DNA of 64,000 nt, from the NCBI GenBank assembly GCA_949879795.1, contig CATLBR010000002.1, positions 62,001-126,000 of the forward strand, read 5' to 3'. The translations under genes were made by a program, and so were the position numbers. Shown one piece after another: positions 16,475-28,200 of this stretch. The first letter of the stretch is position 1. Every line of letters starts with the position of its first letter. The DNA comes from an uncultured Hungatella sp. GTDB taxonomy: Bacteria; Bacillota; Clostridia; Lachnospirales; Lachnospiraceae. The notes below the pieces were generated by a model. It worked only from the letters and a program-made list of their open reading frames with translations, searched no databases and had not been told where the DNA came from.

Positions 16475-16780
16475 GGGACTCTCCTTCTCAATCTTAAAAA
16501 ATCATTCCGAGTAATATATCGGCATTCTCCTGAAAAAAATAATCATGTCACTCCGTCACAATCCTGATCCCTCTCTTTCAGATTCCTGGAATCCTGTTCT
16601 CCATACCATCTCACCGCCTCCCTTTCCGTTTTACATGCCTACATTCGGCAGGCACCATTCTCTATTCTTAAAACCAATATAGTTTACCAGCATAAATTGA
16701 TAATAAGAAACCGCCTGCCCAAATGTCCAGAAAAAATCATCTCCCGAAGTCATACGCAAGGCCTAGTCCTTTTTTAAATA
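16475..16780. other. Intergenic region between PepSY gene and the ATPase-HEPN gene
   Basis: About 300 A+T-rich bases that must hold the promoter of the PepSY gene (reading left) and the end of the ATPase-HEPN transcript. I see no convincing -35/-10 pair. Near 16757-16776 a short AAGG...CCTTTTTT element exists, but its stem of four pairs is too weak to call as a terminator. Confidence 0.4.
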
Positions 16781-19234
16781 TCAGATCATACTATCGATTT
16801 CCCCGACAAAAAAGTCTTTATTGCTGTCATGCCTGAATTCCAATATTTTAACCATAAATAAACGGTTTTCATAAGTTATATCTGACAGGAGGTTTTCCTG
16901 CTCATATTTATTTACCTTTCTTGGAGAAATATTTACCTCATATCCGTTTTGAATAAGTTTTCCACGAATTCCGCCATTTGTCTTTTGTTTAATGCATTTC
17001 ATCTCAAGACTCTGACCTATTATTTTCTCCGCCTCTTTCGGATCAATGGAAAGAATCACATACTGCAGACATAAATCACATCCTGCCAGAATCCGATCCA
17101 GAATACCCACAGAACAGTCCGCCCCGAAAAGAAGCTCAAACATTTCCTGTACTTTGTCTTTCTCCGGCGATTTATGATCGGCGTGACCAGCCAGGTTTCT
17201 TATTTCCCTGGCACGATGGATATCGGATGCCAGATCGTCCCACCATCTGCTCCAGTCCTCCGGTATTGTGCCCCCGTATAGATGAAAGGTGATACTGGCG
17301 CACAGATCCGCAAGACATATTTTTTTGCCAGATATCAGATTGGCGAAATTGCCGATATAGGTTTTTGCAACATTCATATGCTTAAAGTTATCTCTTGCTG
17401 AAGGAATATCCGCTTTCTCTTTTAAACTATATCCTGACAAAGCCGATATGCCCTGAAAGGCTGCAAACAGATTGTCTCTTAAGGCCTGCTCCACCGCTTT
17501 CCCGTACAAAATCAGCTGTGCGGAATAATCGTCAAAATCAAGATGGGGCAGCGATAAGGCATCCTCGACCACCACTGCCATTTTCAGATAAAACTGGCAC
17601 CGTGCGCTCTGCTTTTCCAGTATCTCATCCTTGAGGTCATGATGTATTCTGTTTCTGGCAATAACGAATCTTTCATCCAGTGTCTGCAGTTCGGATTCCG
17701 TTACATCGACAATGTCCTCATATTCATCCACCTCGATATCCGGAAATATCTGCTTTCCTGCATCGTGGAATGTCTGGTCGACCAATCTGTCATGCTCTTC
17801 TTCGCTTTCATAAGGAAGCTCTAAAACCTGCCGAAGATTATCAGGATCAAATTTGCTTTGAATATGTCTCTGTAAACGGCTTCCTATAAGAAGTCCCAGC
17901 TCTTCCTGATCGCTGCTGTCTCCAAGCATGAGAAGAAATTCTTTTGCCGATATCCCCTGAACATACTGCATATTCTGAATCTTTACTTCTTTCGACTCAT
18001 TTGCAGAACCGTTCTCATAGTAATCACCGTTTACTACAATCGTCGGTCTGTCCATTGGGAGATTCTGCATTTTTTTGTTTTCGATATCCTGTAACGGATT
18101 TCGCTTTGATGCCGCCGTCATCTTATCCTCCCGGCAATATCGCTGAAACAGGAGGGAATTAAACCGCACAAGAAAATCCCTGGATATAAGGTTTTTGTTT
18201 CTGTCCTGATATATGTATCTGCGCAGTAATCCTCTCTGCAGGAGAGCCGCAACTGCTTCTTCATAGGGCGATGCAGTAAAATCACAACAGGCATAATCCT
18301 TATTTGAAGATGCCTGAGCCGCCAGCATCTTAAGTACCTTAATCTGAGTGTCCGTCAACAGCTTGCTCCAGCCATCCATCAGTATCTCGCACTGAAAACG
18401 CGCACTCTTCACAGCACTTCCGATATTGACCTCGCCGTTATTGGAAAGAATGTTTTCATATATCTGTTTTGCCAGAAGATTTACGAATTTTGGAATTCCT
18501 CCGCTGAGGTTAAATATATGGCTGCTCATTGTATCCGGAATGACAACATCGCTGCCTTCCTGCTTTTCATTGAGATAGGACCGGACATCTTCCTGTGAAA
18601 AGGGGGACATTTCAATAACGTTCGTAAACTTCTGCAAAAAGTAGGAGCCTCTTACATCCTTGGGCAGAGAATCCTTTGTAAGATCATAATTGGTCGCAAC
18701 GATGCACTGTATATATCCGCTCTCAATCAGACTTCTGAGGCAGTCATGATGCTCCTGCGTCACGTTTGATGACAGGGTAAACATTTCGAAATAATCCATA
18801 ACTATTATAACGAAATATCCCCAGTTATCATGGATCTCCTCTATCATATTCTGAAATCTTGTTTTTCCTGATATACCGTTGAGCGGGGCTGTTGTCTGCA
18901 GAATCTGTGCCAGCAGTTCTTTATCGCTGATTAAAAATCCCAGCGACTTTTCCAGACGTTCTGCAAGATACTCACAGAGGTCATTGCTGTCGCTCCTCGT
19001 CGATAAATCGGCGAAATAGATCAGTTTCTTTTTTGTTTCCGCTATTTTCTTTCTGTATTCAGGAGAAAAAGTAGTTCTCAGAAGAGATGTTTTTCCGCTC
19101 CCCTCCGGTCCGACCACATAGGTATTGACTCTGTTTTTAACGCTGTACTCCAGTTTTTTGATAAGAGTTTTATCACCGATCCATTCGTCTGTACATTCTA
19201 CAGGAAAATCTTCAATAAACGGATTAAGTTCCAT
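16781..19234 (-). CDS. STAND/AAA ATPase with C-terminal HEPN-like domain (817 aa)
   Basis: N-terminal NTPase of ORC/STAND type: Walker A G-P-E-G-S-G-K-T-S near residue 42-50, Walker B F-V-I-I-V-M-D-Y near 155, then a winged-helix-like region. A linker with V-V-N-G-D-Y-Y-E-N-G-S follows. The C-terminal third is helical: Q-L-I-L-Y-G-K-A-V-E-Q-A-L-R, then R-E-I-R-N-L-A-G-H-A, which fits the HEPN RNase motif RNxxxH. A beta-rich tail of about 90 residues ends the protein. ATG 19234 is preferred (AGGAGG seven bases before). It starts 19 bases after the giant gene, so the two are one operon. The sequence is A+T-rich relative to the flanks. A nucleotide-switched RNase is an inference. Confidence 0.75.
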   Translation of the reverse strand: MELNPFIEDFPVECTDEWIGDKTLIKKLEYSVKNRVNTYVVGPEGSGKTSLLRTTFSPEYRKKIAETKKKLIYFADLSTRSDSNDLCEYLAERLEKSLGFLISDKELLAQILQTTAPLNGISGKTRFQNMIEEIHDNWGYFVIIVMDYFEMFTLSSNVTQEHHDCLRSLIESGYIQCIVATNYDLTKDSLPKDVRGSYFLQKFTNVIEMSPFSQEDVRSYLNEKQEGSDVVIPDTMSSHIFNLSGGIPKFVNLLAKQIYENILSNNGEVNIGSAVKSARFQCEILMDGWSKLLTDTQIKVLKMLAAQASSNKDYACCDFTASPYEEAVAALLQRGLLRRYIYQDRNKNLISRDFLVRFNSLLFQRYCREDKMTAASKRNPLQDIENKKMQNLPMDRPTIVVNGDYYENGSANESKEVKIQNMQYVQGISAKEFLLMLGDSSDQEELGLLIGSRLQRHIQSKFDPDNLRQVLELPYESEEEHDRLVDQTFHDAGKQIFPDIEVDEYEDIVDVTESELQTLDERFVIARNRIHHDLKDEILEKQSARCQFYLKMAVVVEDALSLPHLDFDDYSAQLILYGKAVEQALRDNLFAAFQGISALSGYSLKEKADIPSARDNFKHMNVAKTYIGNFANLISGKKICLADLCASITFHLYGGTIPEDWSRWWDDLASDIHRAREIRNLAGHADHKSPEKDKVQEMFELLFGADCSVGILDRILAGCDLCLQYVILSIDPKEAEKIIGQSLEMKCIKQKTNGGIRGKLIQNGYEVNISPRKVNKYEQENLLSDITYENRLFMVKILEFRHDSNKDFFVGEIDSMI

Positions 19235-19253
19235 TTTCATTCCTCCTGGTTTT

Positions 19254-22200
19254 TCATTCGTCGTACCATTCACTGTCGTCGTCTGATAACGATCCGTTAA
19301 GATCCGGATCAGACTCCTGCAGTTCTTTATTTTGCAGATTATTGATCACGGCAAAGGGCTCGTTTTTATTCTTTTCAGACTGCTTGATCTGAAAGATATC
19401 AGGTTCCTCCATGACCTGTTCATATATAGAAGGGTTGGTTCTGAAATACCTTCTGTATATATCCAGTTCAAATCTGAACATCTGTGAATCAATGGGATGG
19501 GCCGTGATTATCTTAAGGCCGAGAAGAACCGTGATGATTCTCTGTATCTCCACCCTGGCTGTCCCCATCAGGTCTGAAAGCTGATTGATATGTACATATG
19601 CATCCTTCTTGGCCGCCAGGCTCTGCATCGCGTCTACGAATCTTCTTTCTTCACCGTCTTCACAGCCTTCGTAAAACTGCTTGCACCAGAGTTCTGTAAT
19701 AACTTTTGGCATGCTCTGCCTTATGTCTGACGGATATACCACATATCGGTTGTCTTTTTTTGCTCTTTCTATGGCTTCCTCACCCAGGAGTTTTGTATGC
19801 CATACCAGGCCTCCGGCATAATCCCATATCCATTTCACGGCCTCTTCCGTGATGATCAGTTCAGGATATGGCCGATAGGGCAGAAAGATGACTTCCCTGG
19901 CATCGTTTTCGGGGAGTTTTCCGACCTCAATGACCTGTTTCCCGAATCTTTGGAACAGCTGATTTTTTCTGTCTCCTTTCAGATTATATCGTATCAGCCA
20001 GTTTGATCCGCAAATCACGAGATGAACCGCTTTTCTGCATGAATAGCTGTTCAGTATTTCGCTGACAGCTCCAAACAGGCTGTCCAGATTTCTGTGGTAC
20101 TTCATCTGCGTCTGCTCCACACGCTCAAATAACCGATCGATCTCATCTATGATCAGGAATAATCCTTTATCTCTGATCAGTTCCTTGACATCCATATAGA
20201 ACAGACTCAATTTTTCAGGCTGCTGATCAGCACAGAAATATCCGCTGCTCCAGTTTTGTTTTAATTCACTCCACGCATTTTCTGTTTTTATTCCGGGTAT
20301 TTTCCTTTCAACGATATCCAGGACCCGATCGATAAATACATACTGAATAGGATCTTTTGCCGGAATAGACTGGCAATCCGTCTTTACACAGATTATATTA
20401 TCGCGTTTCAGTCCTATAAACGCTTCAAGATAATTGAGAAGCGATGTTTTACCTGTTCTTCGAATACCGTACATCAACGCGCTCTTATAGTCTTCAAACG
20501 AATCTCCTGCCACCAGATTGCGAAGCATGGCGGTTTCGTTTTTGCGTCCGACAAATTCCGGGCTGTAAACCTCGCCGGTTGCTTCGTCAACTTTAAACAT
20601 GATGCCGTCAGCATACTGAGTCAGAAGTCCTGTGGGATAATCAGGCTTTTTTATATCCTCAAGTATCAGGGTTCCCTTGCACACCGTTGAAGAATGCATC
20701 CGCTCTGAATAGCCGAAACTGACCGTGACCAGATAATCTATTTTATCTGTCTTCTTATCGCAGCTGTAATCTAATTCAAAAACCGCCTTTCCCTCCGGAG
20801 AAAGTCTCTTGAGAATATACTGATTACTGCTGCTGTTATCGCTGTAGGCCGCCTGGATCACTATATTTTCCGCGGCGATCTTTCCTATGTTGTGAACCTC
20901 TCCAAAAAGGTTCCCGTAATGCTGCTGGCTTCCTGAGTTTAAAATCTCGAACTGAAGTACAGGGCGCTGATCCAGCTCATTGATTTCGTCATTGATCAGT
21001 TTCTGCACTCTGTTTTTCATTTCCATCCAGCGGTTGGTTTCAATTTCTTCCAGCTGCCGGTAGTTTAAAGAAAGCTCCTCTCTTAAAATTTCCTGATTAT
21101 CCTGAGAGACAGAGGCATAGCAATTCCTCAGGCTGTCCAGAACGCCAAACACCTGTGCAACACAGGCGCCCACCAGTCCGTCTGTGATCAGGCCTCTGAT
21201 ATACTGCAGAAGCGTTTTATGTTCGCCATAGTATGACAGCAGAGACTGCAGATCCTCCGAGGATTTGATCAATATTAAGAGGCCTTCCTGAACGGTTCTT
21301 TTTGCTGTTTCTGTCCCCTCTCCTTTGGGATTCCGGTATTTTAAAATTCTTGTCATCTCCAGAAGAACCCGGCTTACAACATCCTTTTTCCCCTCAGCCA
21401 GTGCCGAATAATAATAGTCGTTTCCGAACATCAGCAACGCGTCATCCAGAACCTCCCTGGGCTGATTGTCCGACAGATAATGCTGATAGATCATCCTGGA
21501 GAGTTCCAGCTTATCAGGCATATTTCCGGCCAGATTCTGAAGTTTCTTATGTTCTTCGATCACCTGCTGAATATCCCTGTCAGAAAAAGCAGGGGTGATG
21601 TCTTTTGCAAAAAAGGGGATTTCTTCTTCTGTCATGATCTTTTCTTTAATAATCGTTTTGGCAGACATATTCCACAGGGAAGGATCTTTCTGCTCAAAAG
21701 CCTTGCCGTCGGGTTTTCTCGACTCCACCAATAACAGCTTGCTGGGCCGCGAACCGCTGATTGCAGGATTATTGGCCAGCGCCTTTACACTCTGAATATA
21801 TTCTCCATTGAACTGCTGTTTTACGTCCGGATCTGTCAGCGCGTAGCTGATCAGTATTTCTCCGCTCTTGTTTTTGGGATTAAAAGGATATTTAACCACA
21901 TAGCAGAAATATGCTTTTTCTACTTCATCCGTCCTGTTTTCAATCAGTTCTAATTTCTTGTCATCCCTCACAGACGGATCAAAAGCTGTCAGGAGGTCTT
22001 CCGCCAGCTGCCTGTTTCTCTTTCCGAAAAACATGGAAAGTCTTCTGATTTCATCAGAACGCGGGGAGTAGAGCAGAGACAGAACCATATTCATACAGCT
22101 CCAGATATGAAAACCGGAGTTTTTAACCCTGTTTATTACGTAACTGTCGTTAGAGAAAAGCGCTGTGATTCTGTAGCGGGCCTCATAATATTCCCGGCAT

Positions 22201-25200
22201 CTGATTTTAAAGGTTGTATTCGAGGTTTTCTTATAATCCGTACCGTCAAAAATCTCATGCTGCAAATATAAGCCCCGGCTGATTTTATGAAGCGCCTTGT
22301 AAAATACCCATGCATAGGCATCGTTTCCTTTTTCGAAGTATGCATCCGCTTTTTTCAGCAGCTGTGCCTGGAAATAGGGATGTTTGACCAGGGCGCTGAT
22401 CATCCAGACTGTCGCAAATAAAAAGCTGGTATCCGTTTTTTTCTTCAGCGCCGAATCAATATACAGTTTTTCCCACTTTCCGCTCAGGCTGTAGTCTTCG
22501 AAGGGATGTGTCAGCATTGCGGCCAGGGGCTCAAACTCTGTCTGACTTTCAAGAACAGAGAAATAACCTTCCTTATAAAAATCGGTTACAAACTCTGTCT
22601 CTCTGTACTTTTCAGGATATCTCTCTTTGCTGCCGTTTGCTGCCATCTGCTGAATCCAGCTCAGAAAATCATCTCGTTCTTCTTCCCTTATTTCCAGCAA
22701 AACCCGCAGCAGGCTTCTGATCAGCCCTACATTATTTGCAGGCGTTCCGGCACTTACATTAATTTCAAAAGAGATGTCTTCCTTCTCTTTCCATGCGTCT
22801 TCAATTAATTCTTTCCAGTTTCCGGATATGGCACTTAAATACGCTCTCGTGAGCATACGAACCTGCTTTTCATTTCTATTGCGAAAAGATGCTTCTGTTT
22901 CGGTGCGTTTTTCACTGATAGCGGCCCTTTTCTGATATGTCTTATTATCAGACAACGCATGGGTCATGTAGTATTCTCCGGTGCTCTTTGAAAAATCATA
23001 ATCGGTTATCCTGTTTGTCCATTGATTTACGATGCAGAGAGCATCTAATACTGCCAGCATCTCCGCGTAATCCAGCTGCTTTCTCCTGTAGAAAGACGAT
23101 GCGTTTTTAGAAGGGTGCAGTCGGATCAGTCCTCTCAGGCATGTATGGAGGTCCGGAATAAAGTTTATGGGATCCGTGCAGCACAAATTATACAGCGCAT
23201 TATAGGCCCCGTAATCATTTTCAAACATGGAAAGAATACGCTTGATAACGTTGATCGTCTCTCCGGCCTGGCCGTTTACAATACCCAGATCTGTAATTTC
23301 ATTCAGCTTTTCCAGACTTGGCGTATTCCCATCGGGCATTGTCAGCTGAAGCATCATGCTGTTCTCGATATTACCCGCCCATTCTTCTAATTCCTCCGCA
23401 TTTTTTTCGGCAAGCAGATCCACCAGCTCTTTATAATTCATCAGACTGAGAACGTTTTTTAACTGGCACAATATTTCATGAGCTTCCCTGAATCTCTTAT
23501 CCAAAATCAGATTTGCGACCAGCACAACTCCCAGATTGCAGTTTTGCCCGAAAATTTCAGATCTGTATGCTTCTAAAAAGTATTTTAATGCATCCGGGCT
23601 GCCGCTTTTTTCCGCGATCAGTGATGTGGCCCTGAGCAAAGCGTGTATCTCCTGCTCATACCCTTTATATTTTATGCAGATCGCTTTTATAAGATCGAGA
23701 ATCCGGGGATCATCTTTCCACCGCAGTAAATAATCCGGATCATCATACAACCTGTTTTCAATATATTTTCTGCACTCTTCCGCCTTTTGTTCATCCCTGA
23801 CGTTTGCCCAGATCAGCAGCACATTGATCAACAGTTCATTTTGTTCATATTTTTCACAGTAGGAAGCGCACAGTTCACAGTATCCAGGATTAAAGGTACT
23901 GTTCATATATAATAACTTGGCATATGCCGCCGGATTATCCTGGATCGGCAGCGAAATACTCTTTTCCCAGATTCCCAGATCGTAAATATTGCAGTACAGG
24001 TGTTTGATAAGCTCGTTGCTGTCATCCTCGGAGAGCACTCTTGTCGAAGTCTCGTTTACCGATACCTCGATTTCCGTCATCGGCATATTCTGGCTGATAC
24101 GGTATACAAATTCCAGATATGCGGTTATCTCGTCAATACTCAGATTATTTAATACCTTCTTAAACAAATCAAAATAACCCGGTATATCATATCCCCATGT
24201 ACGGCTCAGCAGCGCATTTATTGTCTTTCCGATGCTTTCATCCATATTGTCCAGAGGATGCTCCGCAAGAACACGAAGTATATATTCCGCGCAGTCCGTA
24301 TTGTGATCCCTGATCTTTATAAAATACAGACACAGCAGACTCTCAACGGTGCGGTATAAGCGGGCGTGTACCGTACAGCTGTCTTCTACCCGGGCGATTA
24401 TTTCTTCAGGGAAGACACCCTTCATCATGGTATCGGCATATAGAGAATAGACGCTCCTCTGCATTTCTATGTCAGCCAGTATATCGTCATTGCTGTTCAG
24501 AGAATCAAAGAACCGTACCAGCTGCGTTTTTAATTCATCGGTAACCGCCAGTTTTATCAGGTTATTATAGATCTGCGGCTTCGTGCAGATAACCGCATCA
24601 TTTATATTATGTAAAAGCCGGAGCAGCAAATCTTCATCTTCCGGAAAGGACTCGAGGATCTTTCCGATTCTTTCCGCCTTACGTTCTGCATCGGAAGGCA
24701 TCTCTTCTGATACCTGTATAATCTCTAAAAGGGCGATTTCTCCCTCCAGACTCTTAATGGAATCTCCGTAAATGACCCGCAGTCTCCTCAGTCCGTTTAG
24801 ATGATCTGTCAGGGACAGGGAGTCCAGTCTTCTCATCTCGTTTTCGATATGTCCGGAGACGAGTTCATTTTTCTCCCCGATCTTAAGCACATTATAAATA
24901 TATAAAGACAGTTCCGTATGTCTGGTTTCCAGCGCCTGCCTCTGGATGACGGATAATCTTTCCTCATCAACGGTTTCATTGCCCGTAACTATCTTTCTTA
25001 TTAATTCCGGCTCAAAAGATTTCGTCCATTCGGTAAACATCTGAAACAGTATTGTCTTTATATCTTCCAGGCGGCGGCATTCATATAATGTGCTGATCAG
25101 CAGCGCGCCCCAGGTTTTATACCATAAGGATTCTTCCTCCTTGTCGTCTGCATTCCCGATATCAGGCAGAGGTATTCTTGCCTGATCCGGAACCACCTTA

Positions 25201-28200
25201 AGCTCGGCGATAAACAGCTGCATGGTTCTCTTCCAGCTGTCTGCTTTCATGGCGCATTCGGATACAAATTCTAAATAGTACTCTTTTTGGAACAGCAGGC
25301 TGAGATAGCGCTCTTCATTCTCCTCTCTCAGAACAGGATATTCCTGCATCAGTGACAGCAATGCGATTTCGTCTTCCAGCTCATTATAAATATCCCACAG
25401 AAGCCGGACAGTCTTCATATCCGGAAGCGCAAATTTTGCAAAATTTTCAGCGGCTCCTTTATAGGTTCCGATCATTATAAAAACACGGTATCCTATGCTG
25501 TAAGCGTCCGTTCCGTGAGGATAGGAATCCGCCTTGTAGATGCCGGTAATGGCAGCCGCAAATTTATCGGATACCCCCAGTTTTTTAAGAACCGCCGAAT
25601 CAGAATATTCCCTCAGAGACCGGTCTAAACAGACGATGCTCTTTATCAGAGGATCGTCAAGGAAAGAGCACAGCTTTCTGATCTGATCATAAAAAGCGGA
25701 GATCTCGTTATTGTCATGAGAGCACAGCGAAACAACCGCCCTCCTGATAAATGTCTGCGAATTTGAGATCATAAAAGACAGACATTCCTGAAGATTGGTA
25801 CGGATATAATCGCTGGCCGAAAACGGATCGCTCTTTATTCTTGCCAGTAAATACAGCATTCTGCAGGAAGCGCTCTCGGAATAAAGCATTCTGAAGCATT
25901 CGTATAATTTGCAGCACTCGTCCCACCTGTCATTCTCGGCAAGAATAACCATTAATCCATTTGCCAGAATGTTCTTATTCTCAGCAATCCCCTTCCACAT
26001 ATAGTATTCTGCCAGAGAATTTTTGTTTTTCTGATACCGGTAAAACCTGCTTCCGGTGTCATAGCTTACATTGCCAGTATTCAGTGACTCGTCATTTACA
26101 GAAAAAGCGGCTTTTCTGATTCTGAGGATTTCATCTTCCGAATACCCCATTTCCGTCAGTTCTTTATCCCTGGAGAGAATGGTTTGAATGAGATCCGTAT
26201 TGTTATGGCAGACGGCATCTTCCAATTCATTCCTGTTTTCCGCAGCTTCAAACAGTTCTTTTCTCATCAGTAATCTCTGCTTTTCTTCAGCGCCCAAAAT
26301 GCCGGACGGAAGAGAAAGCAGTAATTCCATACTTCTGGGCTGATACAGTAAATAGCAGTGTTCCCGGGAGTATGCCAGAGCCGCCCCCGGATCACATTTG
26401 CATAAGATTTCCAGATAGGAGATCTGTTCCTCCGTATCCAGGCTGTTGTCATTTGAGTAGGTATTAAAAATCTTAAGATATAAGTCGTCGTTTTTTTCAC
26501 GGCTGTATAATTTCAGCAGTGAGTGAAAATTCTTTTCTTCCTCAAACAGCAGCCCCAGTATATAGTAACGTTCCGCTATCCTTTCAAAATTACCTATAAC
26601 ACGGTAAAGGCGCTCTGCCGCGGCCCAGAAAGTCAGTTCTTCGGGTAAATCTCTATTTTTCAGGTGTTCCATACCTGCATCGGTATACAGAGGATTGTTC
26701 CTGTGATTTTCAAAATAGTTCTCAAGCGGGGTCAGTTCGGAAAAGATCAGCATTTGAACGATTTCATTATTTCCGCAGAGTGCCGCCGTCAAACCGTGAA
26801 TTGCAGCAATGTCTTTACCCAGTGTATGGATCCGTTCAAGCAAATGTTCCGGCGACACGCCTTCTCTTGCGGTCCCGGTATCCTTCTCCGGTTTTGTATA
26901 AGCATTTTCACATGCTCTGATCTGATCTTCGATTGCCTCAAGGTCGGAAAAGTAAGCCAGTTCCCCGGGATCTGAGTCTACCAATATCTTTGCGGCAATT
27001 TTAAAAGACAGTTCTGAAAAATGGGAAGAAATATTATCGATCTTTTCCACGATTCCGTCGCTGTCGATTTTTTTTGCAGCCATTACGTCTCTTAAATCCT
27101 TATAAAAACACAGTATGGACAATAACTGACCGAAATCTGTATGATCCATGGCTGCCGAACAGACGGTCTCGATTATGGCTTTATCCCTCATGGGCGTGGA
27201 GTTTGTATCGTTCACTAATGAATACATGGAGAACAATTCATGGGTCTTTTCAATAATGACACACAGCCCCCGGAGAGCTTTAACCGTCTGTCTGGAAATT
27301 GCGTTTTTCTCATTGGCCAGCTCCTTTACCTGGAAAACCGTATGATCGTCCGGATATGGAGCATTCCAGGCCTCAAAATATATGCTGCGCAGCTCAGAAC
27401 AGGCGCTTTCGAAATCTGCAACTTTTCCGGATATCTCCTCATTGGGCAGCTTCCCCGACATGAGACACTTAAGATACTTTTCGACAATCCCGGTCATGGT
27501 TTCCAATTGCTCATTTACAAGCGCCGCTTTTCCTTCTAATACAGAGAAAGCTTCTCTGCTGCCGGTGCTCTTCGAATGTTCTTTGATCCAGTCTCCCAAT
27601 TCGGTGCCGTCGCCCAAACAGCAGAAACCGCTTTGGACAAATTTCTGCTTCTGGCCGTTTTCGTACCTGGGATTCGGCGTTAAAACACAATAAATACTGT
27701 CATTACTGTCTGCTTTCTTTAATCCGGTTTCAAAGGCCACCCTGGGTGTATCTTCATCCATCCCGTCAATAAAGATGCCGTTCGTCCCAAGAAGGATCCT
27801 GGCAATCTGATGTGCAATGGATCTTTTCGCCGATTCTTCCGTGACTTCTTCGTTATATGCGCGTATTTTTTTGATATTGAGATTCCACCAGTTCATGTAT
27901 GCAATAACGTGCATCTGCTGAATCTCGATCAGTGAAGTTTCCGTATGGGAACGGTCATCTCTGTCTTCTGTGTCACTGACCGGTTCGCTGACCGGCAAAA
28001 CGGGGGTAACGGCAGGCTCTATTGTATGTGAAAGCCACATATTATCACCGGATATCTTAAAATCCGGGAAAACGGACTGTATCCACTCGCCCAACCGCTG
28101 CCCTTTTGCCAGAATCTTGTAGTTGATTCCAGCCGGGTGATTACTCAATATTCCCGGGACCGCCGACATGAGGATCTTCCCGTTCCTCATGAGTTCGCTC

